The notes beneath the pieces were generated by a model that had not been told where the DNA came from, made no database searches, and saw only the letters and a program-made list of their open reading frames with translations. Positions 27,488 through 37,987 of a stretch of DNA of 64,000 nucleotides are shown here, in pieces (position 1 is the first letter of the stretch; every line of letters starts with the position of its first letter). Made by a program: the position numbers and the translations under genes. The stretch comes from Streptomyces sp. NBC_01260 (lineage in GTDB: Bacteria > Actinomycetota > Actinomycetes > Streptomycetales > Streptomycetaceae), in NCBI RefSeq assembly GCF_036226405.1, contig NZ_CP108464.1:3286001-3350000 (forward strand). The letters run 5' to 3'.

Positions 27488-28455
27488 TAGTTGATCGCCA
27501 CCTTCACGATGCCGGTGAGCGCGATCTGCGCGAGAGCGAGCGGGATGAGCGTGGTCCAGGCGAGTTTCTGCAGCTGGTCCTCGCGGAGACGGGGATAGCT
27601 CACGCGCAGCCAGATCACGACGAAGGCGAGGACGGCGACCTTCAGGAGCGTCCAGACCCAGCCCAGTCCGTCGGCGCCCAGCGGGCCGTGCCAGCCGCCG
27701 AGGAAGAGGACGGTGGTCAGTGCGCACAGCACGACGATGCCCGCGTACTCGGCGAGCAGGAACAGGGCGAAGCGGAGGCCGGTGTACTCGGTGTACGCAC
27801 CGAAGATGATCTCCGAGTCCGCGACCGGCATGTCGAACGGCGGGCGCTGGAGTTCGGCGAGCCCGGCCACGAAGAAGACCAGGGCGCCGATGATCTGCCA
27901 CGGCAGCCACCACCACTCGAAGGCATCGAGGATGCCGGGCAGCGAGACCGTGCCGGCCGCCATCGCCACCGAGGCGGCGGCCAGCAACATCGGCAGCTCG
28001 TACGCGAGCAGCTGCGCGGCGGTACGGATGCCGCCGAGCAGCGAGAACTTGTTGGCCGATGCCCAGCCCGCCATGAGCGAGCCGAGCACGCCGATGCCCA
28101 TCACGGCGAGCACGAAGAAGATGCCCGCGTCGATGACCTGGCCGACCGCGCCCTCGCCGGGTCCGATCGGGATGACGACGAGCACGAGGAGGTACGGGAG
28201 CAGCGCGACGGCGGGGGCGATCTGGAAGACGCGGCGGTCGGCCTCGGCCGGGACGATGTCTTCCTTCTGTACGAACTTCACGCCGTCCGCGATGAGCTGG
28301 GCCCAGCCGTGGAAGCCGCCGGCGTACATGGGGCCCAGGCGGCCCTGCATGTGGGCCATCACCTTGTGTTCGGCCTGGCCCACGACGAGGGGGACGACCA
28401 TGAACACCGCGAACACGATGACGAGGCGGAGGGCGACGTCCAGTACGTCGTTCAC
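27487..28455 (-). CDS. nuoH: NADH-quinone oxidoreductase subunit H (second cluster)
   Basis: 322 residues, eight membrane helices, conserved [16 protein letters not shown] (in part), [27 protein letters not shown] and YTEYTGLRF. It forms the quinone channel with NuoB and NuoD. GTG start overlaps the nuoC stop (GTGA). Confidence 0.95.
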   Translation of the reverse strand: MNDVLDVALRLVIVFAVFMVVPLVVGQAEHKVMAHMQGRLGPMYAGGFHGWAQLIADGVKFVQKEDIVPAEADRRVFQIAPAVALLPYLLVLVVIPIGPGEGAVGQVIDAGIFFVLAVMGIGVLGSLMAGWASANKFSLLGGIRTAAQLLAYELPMLLAAASVAMAAGTVSLPGILDAFEWWWLPWQIIGALVFFVAGLAELQRPPFDMPVADSEIIFGAYTEYTGLRFALFLLAEYAGIVVLCALTTVLFLGGWHGPLGADGLGWVWTLLKVAVLAFVVIWLRVSYPRLREDQLQKLAWTTLIPLALAQIALTGIVKVAIN

Positions 28456-29609
28456 TCGGTATCGCCTCCGGCGGGGGGTTCGGGAGTTTCGGGGGTGCGG
28501 GGGGCCTTGGGGGCCTCGGGGGTGTCTGCCGCGTCGGAGGGCTGCTCGGAGGGTTGCCCGGTGGGCTGCTCGGCGGGCGGTTCCGGAGTCGGGGGTGCGG
28601 CCGTGTCCGAGGGACCGGCGTCCGGGTCCGGTGAGTCGTCGAAGGCCGGGCGGGCGTTGTGCCACGGCGCGTCCGCGGTCGGAGCCGGGCCCGAAGGCGC
28701 CTCGCCCCCGGCCGCCTGGTCCGAAGCCGCCCCGGCGCCGGTCGCATCGCCTCCGGTCGCACCGCCCACCGGCGGCTGCTGGGAGGCCGAGCCCTGGGAC
28801 GCCGTGCGGGTGCGACGCGGCGGCCCGGTACGGCGCGTCGGCTCCGTACCGGCAGCACCGGCGTCCACGCCGCCAGCACCATCCGCGCCCGTCGTCGGCG
28901 CCACGACCGGCTGCTGTCCCGCCGAGCCGTCGCTCGCGCTGCGGGTGCGGCGGGCCGGGCGGTCGCCCGCGGGCCTCGCCGTCCGGGTGGGGCGGGCGGG
29001 GGCAGGCGGGAGCTGGCCCTTCAGCGGGCCCCATTCGTTCGGGTCGGGGACACCGGGCGGCAGCATCGTGCGGCGCTTGGGGCCGCCGTGCTCCGACTCG
29101 CCCGGCTCCTTGGCGCCCGGCCAGGCCTTGGCCACGCGGGCCGCCAGGACGAAGTCCTTGCGCAGGGGGTGGCCCTCGAAGCCCTCGGGCAGCAGCAGGG
29201 GGACCAGGTGCGGGTGGCCGTCGAAGCCGATGCCGAACATCTCGTGCGTCTCGCGCTCGTGCCAGGCCGCCCCCGCGAAGACGCCGATCGCGCTGGGCAG
29301 CACGGCCGCCTCGTGCGGAACGGTCGTGCGGACCAGCAGCCGCCGGACCGCCGGACCCGGTCCGGAGCGGTCGGGCAGCGCGGCGAGATGGGCGCAGACC
29401 CGGAAGCCGGTGCCCGGTTCGTCGACGGCGCTGAGCCAGTCGAAATAGGTGCAGCCGAGCCCGTCACGCGCCGTTTCCAGGGCGGCGATCCAGGAGGCGG
29501 GCGGCACGTCGACGGTCAGCAGGTCGTACGCCTGCTCCGCCGTGGCGTCCTCGCCGAAGATCTCGGTCACGGCGTCCGGCAGCCGGTCGTAGCTCTCGGC
29601 GGCGGTCAC
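28452..29609 (-). CDS. nuoC: NADH-quinone oxidoreductase subunit C with long disordered tail (second cluster)
   Basis: 385 residues. Residues about 20-190 are a normal NuoC domain with [18 protein letters not shown] and EGHPLRKDF. The remaining 190 residues are Pro/Ala/Thr-rich with repeated RRTRTAS-like segments and no NuoD signature, so this is not a C-D fusion. nuoH follows directly, so nuoD is absent. Start overlaps the nuoB stop. Confidence 0.9.
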   Translation of the reverse strand: MTAAESYDRLPDAVTEIFGEDATAEQAYDLLTVDVPPASWIAALETARDGLGCTYFDWLSAVDEPGTGFRVCAHLAALPDRSGPGPAVRRLLVRTTVPHEAAVLPSAIGVFAGAAWHERETHEMFGIGFDGHPHLVPLLLPEGFEGHPLRKDFVLAARVAKAWPGAKEPGESEHGGPKRRTMLPPGVPDPNEWGPLKGQLPPAPARPTRTARPAGDRPARRTRSASDGSAGQQPVVAPTTGADGAGGVDAGAAGTEPTRRTGPPRRTRTASQGSASQQPPVGGATGGDATGAGAASDQAAGGEAPSGPAPTADAPWHNARPAFDDSPDPDAGPSDTAAPPTPEPPAEQPTGQPSEQPSDAADTPEAPKAPRTPETPEPPAGGDTE

Positions 29610-30286
29610 TTCCGCTCCTCCCCGGAGGCGTCCGGCACGGACGGTGCCTGCGGTGCGGCGACCAGTGCACTGCGCAGCGCGGCGATGGAGGGACGGGCCC
29701 CGCCCGTCGCGTAGCGCTCGCCCAGCGACTCGCGCGCGATCTTCTCCTGGAGCTTGAGGATTCCCTGGAGCAGGGCTTCGGGCCGGGGCGGGCAGCCGGG
29801 AACGTAGACGTCGACCGGGATGATCTGGTCGACGCCCTTCGTCACCGAGTACGAATCCCAGTACGGGCCGCCGCAGTTGGAGCAGGCGCCGAAGGAGATG
29901 ACGTACTTGGGCTCGGGCATCTGCTCGTACAGCCGCTTGACCGCCGGAGCCATCTTGTCCGTCACCGTGCCGGAGACGATCATGAGGTCGGCCTGGCGGG
30001 GGCCCGGGGCGAACGGGATCACGCCGAGCCGGATGAAGTCGTGGCGCGCCATGGAGGCGGCGATGAACTCGATGGCGCAGCAGGCGAGTCCGAAGTTGAA
30101 GACCCAGAGGCTGTAGCGGCGGCCCCAGTTGAGGACCACCTTCATCGGCTCGGGCGCGAGCCGGGACAGCACGCCCAGCCGCTTCGGCTCGGGAAGGAAC
30201 GTGGGTACGGGCTCGGGACCCGGCTCCGGTCCCGACTGCGGCTGTGGCTGTGGCTGACCGGCTGACGACGGGCTCGTCACGTCCAT
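29606..30286 (-). CDS. nuoB: NADH-quinone oxidoreductase subunit B, 4Fe-4S N2 cluster (second cluster)
   Basis: 226 residues. The cluster ligands are visible: the CC pair in ACCAIEF, Cys in GACSNCGG and GCPPRPEA. N-terminal 45 residues are Pro/Gln/Glu-rich; the C-terminus is also extended. NuoB carries the last iron-sulfur centre before quinone. An ATG at 30286 or a GTG two codons later (GTGA overlap with nuoA) may be the start. Confidence 0.93.
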   Translation of the reverse strand: MDVTSPSSAGQPQPQPQSGPEPGPEPVPTFLPEPKRLGVLSRLAPEPMKVVLNWGRRYSLWVFNFGLACCAIEFIAASMARHDFIRLGVIPFAPGPRQADLMIVSGTVTDKMAPAVKRLYEQMPEPKYVISFGACSNCGGPYWDSYSVTKGVDQIIPVDVYVPGCPPRPEALLQGILKLQEKIARESLGERYATGGARPSIAALRSALVAAPQAPSVPDASGEERK

Positions 30287-30687
30287 TCGAGGACGCCCTT
30301 CTTCCATGCGTAGAGCAGTCCCACGGCCAGGAAACCGAGGAAGATGAACATTTCCACCAGCGTCGTCGCGCCGTATCCGGGCGCGGCGAAGACGGTCGCC
30401 CACGGGAACAGGAAGATCGAGTCGACGGCGAAGATCACGTACAGGAAGGCGTACACGTAGTAGCGGACCTGGGTGTGGGCCCAGCCCTCCCCCACGGGGT
30501 CCACGCCGCACTCGTACGTGAGGAGTTTCTCCGGCGTCGGGACCACGGGACGCATCAGCCGGCCGGTTCCGAAGGCGACGGCGACGAACAGCACCCCGAC
30601 CACGGCGAGCAGTCCGACGACCGAGTAGCTGTGGAAGTACTCCGACGCGAGAACGGTCGGTCCCGGCAGGTCCGCAACGTCCGCCAC
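30277..30687 (-). CDS. nuoA: NADH-quinone oxidoreductase subunit A (second cluster)
   Basis: 136 residues, three membrane helices, with the [10 protein letters not shown] loop containing the conserved Cys and the [16 protein letters not shown] helix. First gene of the second nuo cluster. The GTG at 30687 after a GA-rich stretch is chosen; a GTG at 30732 would add 15 polar residues. It is divergent from the first histidine kinase gene. Confidence 0.88.
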   Translation of the reverse strand: MADVADLPGPTVLASEYFHSYSVVGLLAVVGVLFVAVAFGTGRLMRPVVPTPEKLLTYECGVDPVGEGWAHTQVRYYVYAFLYVIFAVDSIFLFPWATVFAAPGYGATTLVEMFIFLGFLAVGLLYAWKKGVLEWT

Positions 30688-30856
30688 GTCCGCCCCTCGC
30701 TCCCTCAAACCTGTTCGACGATCTGTACGCACGGGAGTCTAGGCCCTGTAAAGGAACGGTAAGCAGCCGCGTCGGGCAACGGGTGGGGTTATCCCTACTT
30801 CATCGCCACCCATGAGCCCCATGGCGTCCGGGTGCCCCACCCGGCAGGCTGGGCAT
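30688..30856. promoter_or_regulatory. divergent promoter region, nuo2 / histidine kinase
   Basis: A 170-bp gap between two divergent units. It must carry the promoter for the nuo cluster on the minus strand and probably for the kinase on the plus strand. The closely linked response regulator is a natural candidate to act here. No clear box is assigned. Confidence 0.45.
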
Positions 30857-32083
30857 ATGACCATGAGCCCCCAGGTACCCGACAACGACCGGCCGCCGCC
30901 CGTCCGCTCCGCCCTCGACGTGTGCACCTGGAAGGAGATCGCGCATCTCCTCGCCAATTTCCCGCTGGCGGTCGTCGGGTTCATCTACACGGTGCTCATG
31001 ATCGGCATCGGCGTGGGGCTGGCGGTCACGGTGGTCGGCCTGCCCCTGCTGGCAGCCGGGCTGCAGGGTTCACGGCTGCTCGGCCGGGCCGAGCGGGGCC
31101 GGGCGCGGAGTCTGCTCGGGCTGCGGATCGACGAGCCGAGCGCGATGGCTCCGGTCCGCCGGGAGGAGGGGTTCTTCTCCTGGCTGTGGTCGAGTCTGAG
31201 GGACCCGGTGGGCTGGCGCGCGGTGCTGTACTCCTTCATCCGGCTGCCGTGGGGCGTGCTCACCTTCGTGGTGGTGTTCGTGAGCCTCTTCGTCCTGTGG
31301 CCGGTGCTCCCCTATACGGCGCGGTTCCTGTCCAACGCCGACCGGGGCATGGTGCGCGGGCTGCTTTCGCCCTCCGACGAGTTGGAACGCCGGGTCGCGG
31401 AGCTGGAGTCGGACCGGGGCGTGGTCGTCGACACCGCCGCCGCCGACCTGCGCCGCATCGAACGCGATCTCCACGACGGCGCCCAGGCCCGCCTCGTCGC
31501 CCTCGCCATGGGGCTCGGCCTGGCCAAGGAGAAGCTGACCGACGACCCCGAGGCCGCGGCGCGGATGGTCGACGAGGCCCACGGCGAGGTCAAGGTCGCC
31601 CTCCAGGAGCTCCGTGATCTCGCCCGGGGCATCCACCCCGCCGTCCTCACCGACCGCGGCCTGGACGCCGCGCTCTCCGCCATCGCCTCCCGCTGCACCG
31701 TCCCCGTCACGGTGGGGGTGGATCTGCCGGGCCGGCCGGCGCAGGCCATCGAGGGCATCGCGTACTTCACCGTGTCCGAGCTGCTCCAGAACGTCAGCAA
31801 GCACAGCGGGGCGCGTACGGCGTCCGTCGATGTGTGGCGGACGGCGGACCGGCTGCTGATCCAGGTCACCGACGACGGACGGGGCGGGGCCTCGATGGAC
31901 GGCGGTACGGGGATGTCGGGGCTGGCCGAGCGGCTGGGCGCCGTCGACGGTCTGTTCGTCCTCGACTCCCCGCCCGGCGGCCCGACGACGGTCACCGCGG
32001 AGCTGCCCTGGCGCGACCGGGAGGACGGGAAGGGCGCGGCCGGGGCCCGTACGGGCCGGCCCGCCGCGGCCAAGGGGCGCTGA
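30857..32083 (+). CDS. sensor histidine kinase 1 (HisKA_3, NarL-type partner)
   Basis: 408 residues. Two pairs of membrane segments (about 35-75 and 120-160) form a sensor-domain fold without a large extracytoplasmic loop. The H-box ERDLHDGAQARLVALAM at about 199-215 contains the phosphorylated His. HATPase N-box ELLQNVSKH and G-box DDGRGG follow. The tail is basic. The catalytic half is almost identical to that of the next gene. Start at the ATG at 30857; an ATG six bases later is possible. Confidence 0.88.
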   Translation: MTMSPQVPDNDRPPPVRSALDVCTWKEIAHLLANFPLAVVGFIYTVLMIGIGVGLAVTVVGLPLLAAGLQGSRLLGRAERGRARSLLGLRIDEPSAMAPVRREEGFFSWLWSSLRDPVGWRAVLYSFIRLPWGVLTFVVVFVSLFVLWPVLPYTARFLSNADRGMVRGLLSPSDELERRVAELESDRGVVVDTAAADLRRIERDLHDGAQARLVALAMGLGLAKEKLTDDPEAAARMVDEAHGEVKVALQELRDLARGIHPAVLTDRGLDAALSAIASRCTVPVTVGVDLPGRPAQAIEGIAYFTVSELLQNVSKHSGARTASVDVWRTADRLLIQVTDDGRGGASMDGGTGMSGLAERLGAVDGLFVLDSPPGGPTTVTAELPWRDREDGKGAAGARTGRPAAAKGR

Positions 32084-32255
32084 GAGCCGCCGCCGCGCGG
32101 CGGCGAGGATCGCTGCCGCGCGGCGGGGTGGGGAAAACCCCCGGCCGAAGAGGGATACCGCCCTCATGGTGGGCGGCTCGGCGGGACAGCACACTTTGTC
32201 GTACACACAGCAGGCAGAACCGGCCTCACAGACGCAGAAGAAACGGACGGAACCC

Positions 32256-33611
32256 ATGGCCACGACATACGGACCCGGCACGCGGGGCGATGATCGACCG
32301 GGAACCGGCTCCTTCGACCACCCTGGGGAGAGGCACTTCTTCCCGGCCTGGCTGCGCGCCCCAGTCGAGGGCCGGACCTGGCGCGAGTTCGCCTATCTGC
32401 TGCTGAGCCTGCCGATCAGCGTCGTGCTGTTCTCCTTCTCCGTCGCCATGACGTCGTTGAGTGCCGGCCTGCTCATCACCTTCCTGGGGGTTCCCGTCCT
32501 GGCCGCCGGGCTGTCCGTGTGCCGCGGCTTCGGCGCGATGGAGCGGGCCAGGGCCCGTGGGCTGCTGAAGCTGTACGTGCCCGCTCCCGCGCCGGTACGG
32601 GGCAGGACCGGCGGCCTGATGTCCTGGATCGGGGCGGTCCTGAAGAGCGGGGTGTCCTGGCGGCACCTGCTCTACTCGGTGCTGCACTTCCCGTGGGCGG
32701 TCTTCGCCTTCTGCGTGTCGCTGACCTTCTGGTCGCTGAGCTGGGCGGCGTTCACCTACCCGCTGTGGCACTGGGTCTTCCCGACGCACCTGGGAAGCAG
32801 TGGCATTCAGCTGTACGGGGACGCGGGCCACGAGGTCTACGCGGACTCCCCCCTCGACCTGGCGGCGTCCAGCGCCATCGGGCTGGCGCTCGTCCTGATC
32901 ACCCCGTGGATCATCCGCGCTCTCACCTCCGTGGACCGGGTGATGGTGGCCGGGCTGCTGGGTCCGTCCCGGCTGGCGACGCGGGTCACGGAGCTGGAGT
33001 CGGACCGGGGCGTGGTCGTCGACACCGCCGCCGCCGACCTGCGCCGCATCGAACGCGATCTCCACGACGGTGCCCAGGCCCGCCTCGTCGCCCTCGCCAT
33101 GGATCTGGGCCTGGCCAAGGAGAAGCTGACCGACGACCCCGAGGCCGCGGCGCGGATGGTCGACGAGGCCCACGGCGAGGTCAAGGTCGCCCTCCAGGAA
33201 CTGCGCGACCTGGCCCGGGGCATCCACCCCGCCGTCCTCACCGACCGCGGCCTGGACGCCGCGCTCTCCGCCATCGCCTCCCGCTGCACCGTCCCCGTCA
33301 CGGTCGAGGTCGACCTGGCGTCCCGGCCCGCGCAGGCCATCGAGGGCATCGCCTACTTCACCGTGTCCGAGCTGCTCCAGAACGTCAGCAAGCACGCCCA
33401 CGCCACCCGCGCGTCCGTCGACGTGTGGCGGACCGCGGACCGGCTGATGCTCCAGGTCACCGACAACGGGCGCGGCGGCGCCGACCTGACGTCGGGCAGC
33501 GGTCTCGCCGGTCTGACCGAGCGGCTGGGCGCGGTGGACGGAATCCTGCTCGTCGAGTCCCCGGTGGGCGGCCCGACAAAGGTCACGGCCGAACTGCCCT
33601 GGCGCGGCTGA
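32256..33611 (+). CDS. sensor histidine kinase 2, tandem paralogue
   Basis: 451 residues. N-terminal sensor region differs from kinase 1, with four membrane segments and a longer extracytoplasmic loop (about residues 170-205) before the last helix. The H-box ERDLHDGAQARLVALAM, N-box ELLQNVSKH and DNGRGG follow. DNA for residues around the H-box is nearly identical to kinase 1 over about 330 bp. Both kinases probably act on the same downstream regulator but sense different things. Confidence 0.9.
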   Translation: MATTYGPGTRGDDRPGTGSFDHPGERHFFPAWLRAPVEGRTWREFAYLLLSLPISVVLFSFSVAMTSLSAGLLITFLGVPVLAAGLSVCRGFGAMERARARGLLKLYVPAPAPVRGRTGGLMSWIGAVLKSGVSWRHLLYSVLHFPWAVFAFCVSLTFWSLSWAAFTYPLWHWVFPTHLGSSGIQLYGDAGHEVYADSPLDLAASSAIGLALVLITPWIIRALTSVDRVMVAGLLGPSRLATRVTELESDRGVVVDTAAADLRRIERDLHDGAQARLVALAMDLGLAKEKLTDDPEAAARMVDEAHGEVKVALQELRDLARGIHPAVLTDRGLDAALSAIASRCTVPVTVEVDLASRPAQAIEGIAYFTVSELLQNVSKHAHATRASVDVWRTADRLMLQVTDNGRGGADLTSGSGLAGLTERLGAVDGILLVESPVGGPTKVTAELPWRG

Positions 33612-33821
33612 CCTCTCCTCTCCCCGCCCAAGCCCCTCCCTCTCGCCCTGCCCGGCCGCCGGGCGGACCCGGATACCGGGCCCGCCCGGCGGCCGGGCTC
33701 TGCGCACCCCGCGCGGCGACGCAACCCTTCGAACGTTCGCGGCGTCACCGCCGATGCTGGAATGCTGGGATGCTGAACGGCATACGGCCGGGGAACAGCG
33801 AACAGTGGGGGAAGAGAAGTC

Positions 33822-34496
33822 GTGGTGGAGGACAGGGTGCGCGTAGTCATCGCCGAGGATTCGGTACTGCTCCGGGAGGGACTCACCCGGCTGCTGACCG
33901 ATCTCGGTCATGACGTCGTAGCGGGGGTCGGGGACGCGGAGGCGCTGATCAAGACGGTGGGCGAGCTCGCCGCGCAGGACGCGCTGCCCGATGTGGTGGT
34001 CGCCGACGTGCGGATGCCGCCGACCCACACCGACGAGGGTGTGCGGGCCGCGGTGCGGCTGCGCAAGGAGTACCCCGGGATCGGGGTGCTGGTCCTTTCG
34101 CAGTACGTGGAGGAGCAGTACGCCACCGAGCTGCTGGCCGGCTCCAGCCGGGGGGTGGGGTACCTGCTGAAGGACCGGGTCGCCGAGGTCCGGGAGTTCG
34201 TGGACGCGGTGGTCCGGGTGGCACAGGGCGGTACGGCGCTGGACCCCGAGGTGGTGGCGCAGCTGCTGGGCCGGAGCCGTAAGCAGGACGTGCTGGCCGG
34301 ACTGACGCCCCGTGAGCGCGAGGTCCTCGGCCTGATGGCGGAGGGGCGGACGAACTCGGCGGTGGCGAAGCAGCTGGTGGTGAGCGACGGCGCGGTGGAG
34401 AAGCACGTCAGCAACATCTTCCAGAAGCTCGGGCTCTCCCCCAGTGACGGCGACCACCGGCGGGTGCTGGCCGTGCTGACCTATCTGAACTCCTGA
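33822..34496 (+). CDS. LuxR/NarL-family response regulator
   Basis: 224 residues. Receiver domain 5-125 with acidic pocket VIAEDSVLLREG, phospho-Asp in VVVADVRMPP and Lys in YLLKDR. C-terminal LuxR helix-turn-helix LTPREREVLGLMAEGRTNSAVAKQL at about 160-185. Partner of the two kinases. GTG start; a second GTG is next to it. Target genes may include the neighbouring nuo2 or kor genes, by position. Confidence 0.93.
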   Translation: MVEDRVRVVIAEDSVLLREGLTRLLTDLGHDVVAGVGDAEALIKTVGELAAQDALPDVVVADVRMPPTHTDEGVRAAVRLRKEYPGIGVLVLSQYVEEQYATELLAGSSRGVGYLLKDRVAEVREFVDAVVRVAQGGTALDPEVVAQLLGRSRKQDVLAGLTPREREVLGLMAEGRTNSAVAKQLVVSDGAVEKHVSNIFQKLGLSPSDGDHRRVLAVLTYLNS

Positions 34497-34505
34497 TGCC
34501 GCGGC

Positions 34506-34534
34506 CAACTATCTGACACTCTGTCAGATAGTTG
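34506..34534. terminator. AT-rich perfect 13-bp palindrome after response regulator gene
   Basis: CAACTATCTGACA (34506-34518) and its exact inverse (34522-34534) flank CTC, nine bases after the stop. It is much more AT-rich than its surroundings. It could be a terminator without T-run or a regulator-binding operator of TetR type. Confidence 0.5.
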
Positions 34535-34778
34535 CCGGGCGCTCCCGGCGACGTCCGGACGGGGAAGCCGGCGACTCGCTCCACCCCCTCCCCAGCGAGG
34601 GTCCGACGAGGAGCCGGGCGGCTGATGAATCATGACGGAACAGCGCCGAAATGCGTCTCAAAATGCCGTCCACCATGTGATCGACCAGAGGAAGGCGACC
34701 CTTACACACGTAGGGTGGCCCTGGGACCGCCGGCGGGCCGGATGGTTCCGAGCCGCCGCGCCGAGGGAGGTCCAGTAA

Positions 34779-36723
34779 GTGACCAGCCAGGTCAGTAGCC
34801 AAGCCGAACAGGCCGATGAGGCCAGTGAGGCGCTCGTGGGGGGACAGCGTGCCTCCCAGTCCGCAGCAGGCGACGGGGACAAAGAGATCCGCCGTCTGGA
34901 CCGGGTGATCATCCGTTTCGCGGGTGACTCCGGTGACGGTATGCAGCTCACGGGAGACCGGTTCACCTCGGAGACCGCTTCCTTCGGGAACGACCTCTCC
35001 ACCCTGCCGAACTTCCCCGCCGAGATCCGGGCCCCCGCAGGCACCCTGCCGGGCGTGTCGTCGTTCCAGCTGCATTTCGCCGACCATGACATCCTGACCC
35101 CCGGCGACGCGCCCAACGTGCTCGTCGCGATGAACCCGGCCGCGCTCAGGGCGAATATCGACGATGTGCCGCGCGGCGCCGAAATCATCGTGAACACCGA
35201 TGAGTTCACCAAGCGCCCGATGGCCAAGGTCGGGTATCGGACCAGTCCGCTGGAGGACGGCTCGCTGGAGGCGTACAACGTCCACCCGGTGCCGCTGACC
35301 ACCCTCACCATCGAGGCGCTGAAGGAGTTCGGGCTCCCCCGCAAGGAGGCCGAGCGCTCCAAGAACATGTTCGCGCTCGGGCTGCTGTCCTGGATGTACC
35401 ACCGGCCGACCGAGGGAACCGAGAGCTTCCTGCGGGCCAAGTTCGCCAAGAAGCCGCAGATCGCCGAGGCGAACGTGGCCGCGTTCCGGGCCGGCTGGAA
35501 CTTCGGGGAGACCACCGAGGACTTCGCGGTCAGCTACGAGGTGGCCCCGGCCACCCAGGCCTTCCCCACCGGCACGTACCGCAATATCTCGGGGAACCTC
35601 GCGCTGTCCTACGGGCTGATCGCCGCGGGCCGGCTGGCGGACCTGCCGGTCTATCTGGGCTCGTACCCCATCACCCCGGCCTCCGACATCCTGCACGAGC
35701 TGTCGAAGCACAAGAACTTCGGCGTACGCACCTTCCAGGCCGAGGACGAGATCGCGGGCATCGGCGCCGCGCTGGGCGCCGCGTTCGGCGGTGCGCTCGG
35801 GGTGACGACCACGTCGGGGCCGGGGGTGGCGCTGAAGTCGGAGACCATCGGCCTCGCCGTCTCCCTCGAACTGCCGCTGCTGATCATCGACATCCAGCGC
35901 GGCGGCCCGTCCACCGGTCTGCCCACCAAGACCGAGCAGGCCGACCTGCTCCAGGCGATGTACGGGCGCAACGGCGAGGCCCCGGTCCCCATCGTCGCCC
36001 CCAGGACCCCGGCGGACTGCTTCGACGCGGCGCTCGACGCCGCCCGGATCGCCCTGACCTACCGCACCCCGGTCTTCCTCCTCTCCGACGGCTACCTGGC
36101 CAACGGCTCCGAGCCCTGGCGCATCCCGGAGGTCGACCGGCTTCCGGACCTGCGCGTCCAGTTCGCCGGCGGCCCGAACCACGAGCTGGCGGACGGCACC
36201 GAGGTCTTCTGGCCGTACAAGCGCGACCCGCAGACCCTGGCCCGCCCCTGGGCCGTGCCCGGCACCCCCGGCCTCGAACACCGCATCGGCGGCATCGAGA
36301 AGCAGGACGGCACCGGCAACATCTCCTACGACCCCGCCAACCACGAGTTGATGGTCCGCACCCGGCAGGCCAAGATCGACGGCATCGAGGTCCCGGACGT
36401 GGAGGTCGACGACCCCGCTCAGGCCCGGACGCTGGTCCTGGGCTGGGGCTCCACCTACGGCCCCATCACCGCCGCCGTCCGCCGGCTGCGCGCCGCCGGA
36501 CAACCCATCGCCCAGGCACATCTGCGCCATATCAATCCGTTCCCGCGGAATCTCGGCGAGGTGCTGAAGCGTTACGACAAGGTGGTCGTCCCGGAGATGA
36601 ACCTCGGGCAGCTGGCCACGCTCATCCGGGCCAAGTACCTGGTGGACGCGCACAGTTACAACCAGGTCAACGGCATGCCGTTCAAGGCCGAGCAGCTCGC
36701 GACGGCCCTCAAGGAGGCCATCG

Positions 36724-36731
<8 letters not shown>
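34779..36731 (+). CDS. korA: 2-oxoacid:ferredoxin oxidoreductase, alpha subunit (gamma-alpha fusion)
   Basis: 650 residues. N-terminal gamma domain (about 40-230, IIRFAGDSGDGMQLTGDRF) then the alpha domain from about residue 270 with SYPITPASDILHEL and the FQAEDEIAGIGAALGAAFGG coenzyme A-type region. Oxidises 2-oxoglutarate or similar acid and reduces ferredoxin. GTG start with GGGAGG upstream; overlaps korB by eight bases. It follows the two-component system and faces away from nuo2. Confidence 0.93.
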
Positions 36732-37830
<1,099 letters not shown>

Positions 37831-37862
37831 GGCGGCGGCGACATATCGCCGTCCGCCCTGTC

Positions 37863-37916
37863 CGGCGAGTGACGCGGCCCCCGGGAGTGTTCTCCCGGGG
37901 GCCGCGTCACTCGCCG
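37863..37916 (+). terminator. 25-bp perfect hairpin after korB
   Basis: Arms 37863-37887 and 37892-37916 pair without mismatch around TGTT. It closes the korAB transcript. There is no T-run. Among the longest perfect stems in the window. Confidence 0.85.
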
Positions 37917-37987
37917 AACGGGCTGACTTTCCGGGCGTCCGGCGATTGCGGACCGGGCTCCGGCCGGCATCCGCGCACCATGTGGCC

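Noticed and set aside
28452..29000. nuoC-nuoD fusion
   Set aside because: The long C-terminal tail of NuoC is Pro/Ala-rich and has no NuoD motifs.
30660..30690. CCGCCAC-like repeat near nuoA resembling the AICE iterons
   Set aside because: Only one exact copy in a coding GC-rich stretch; coincidence.
37831..37987. c-di-AMP riboswitch before the KimA-like gene
   Set aside because: The gap holds mainly the korB terminator; no room and no recognisable fold.
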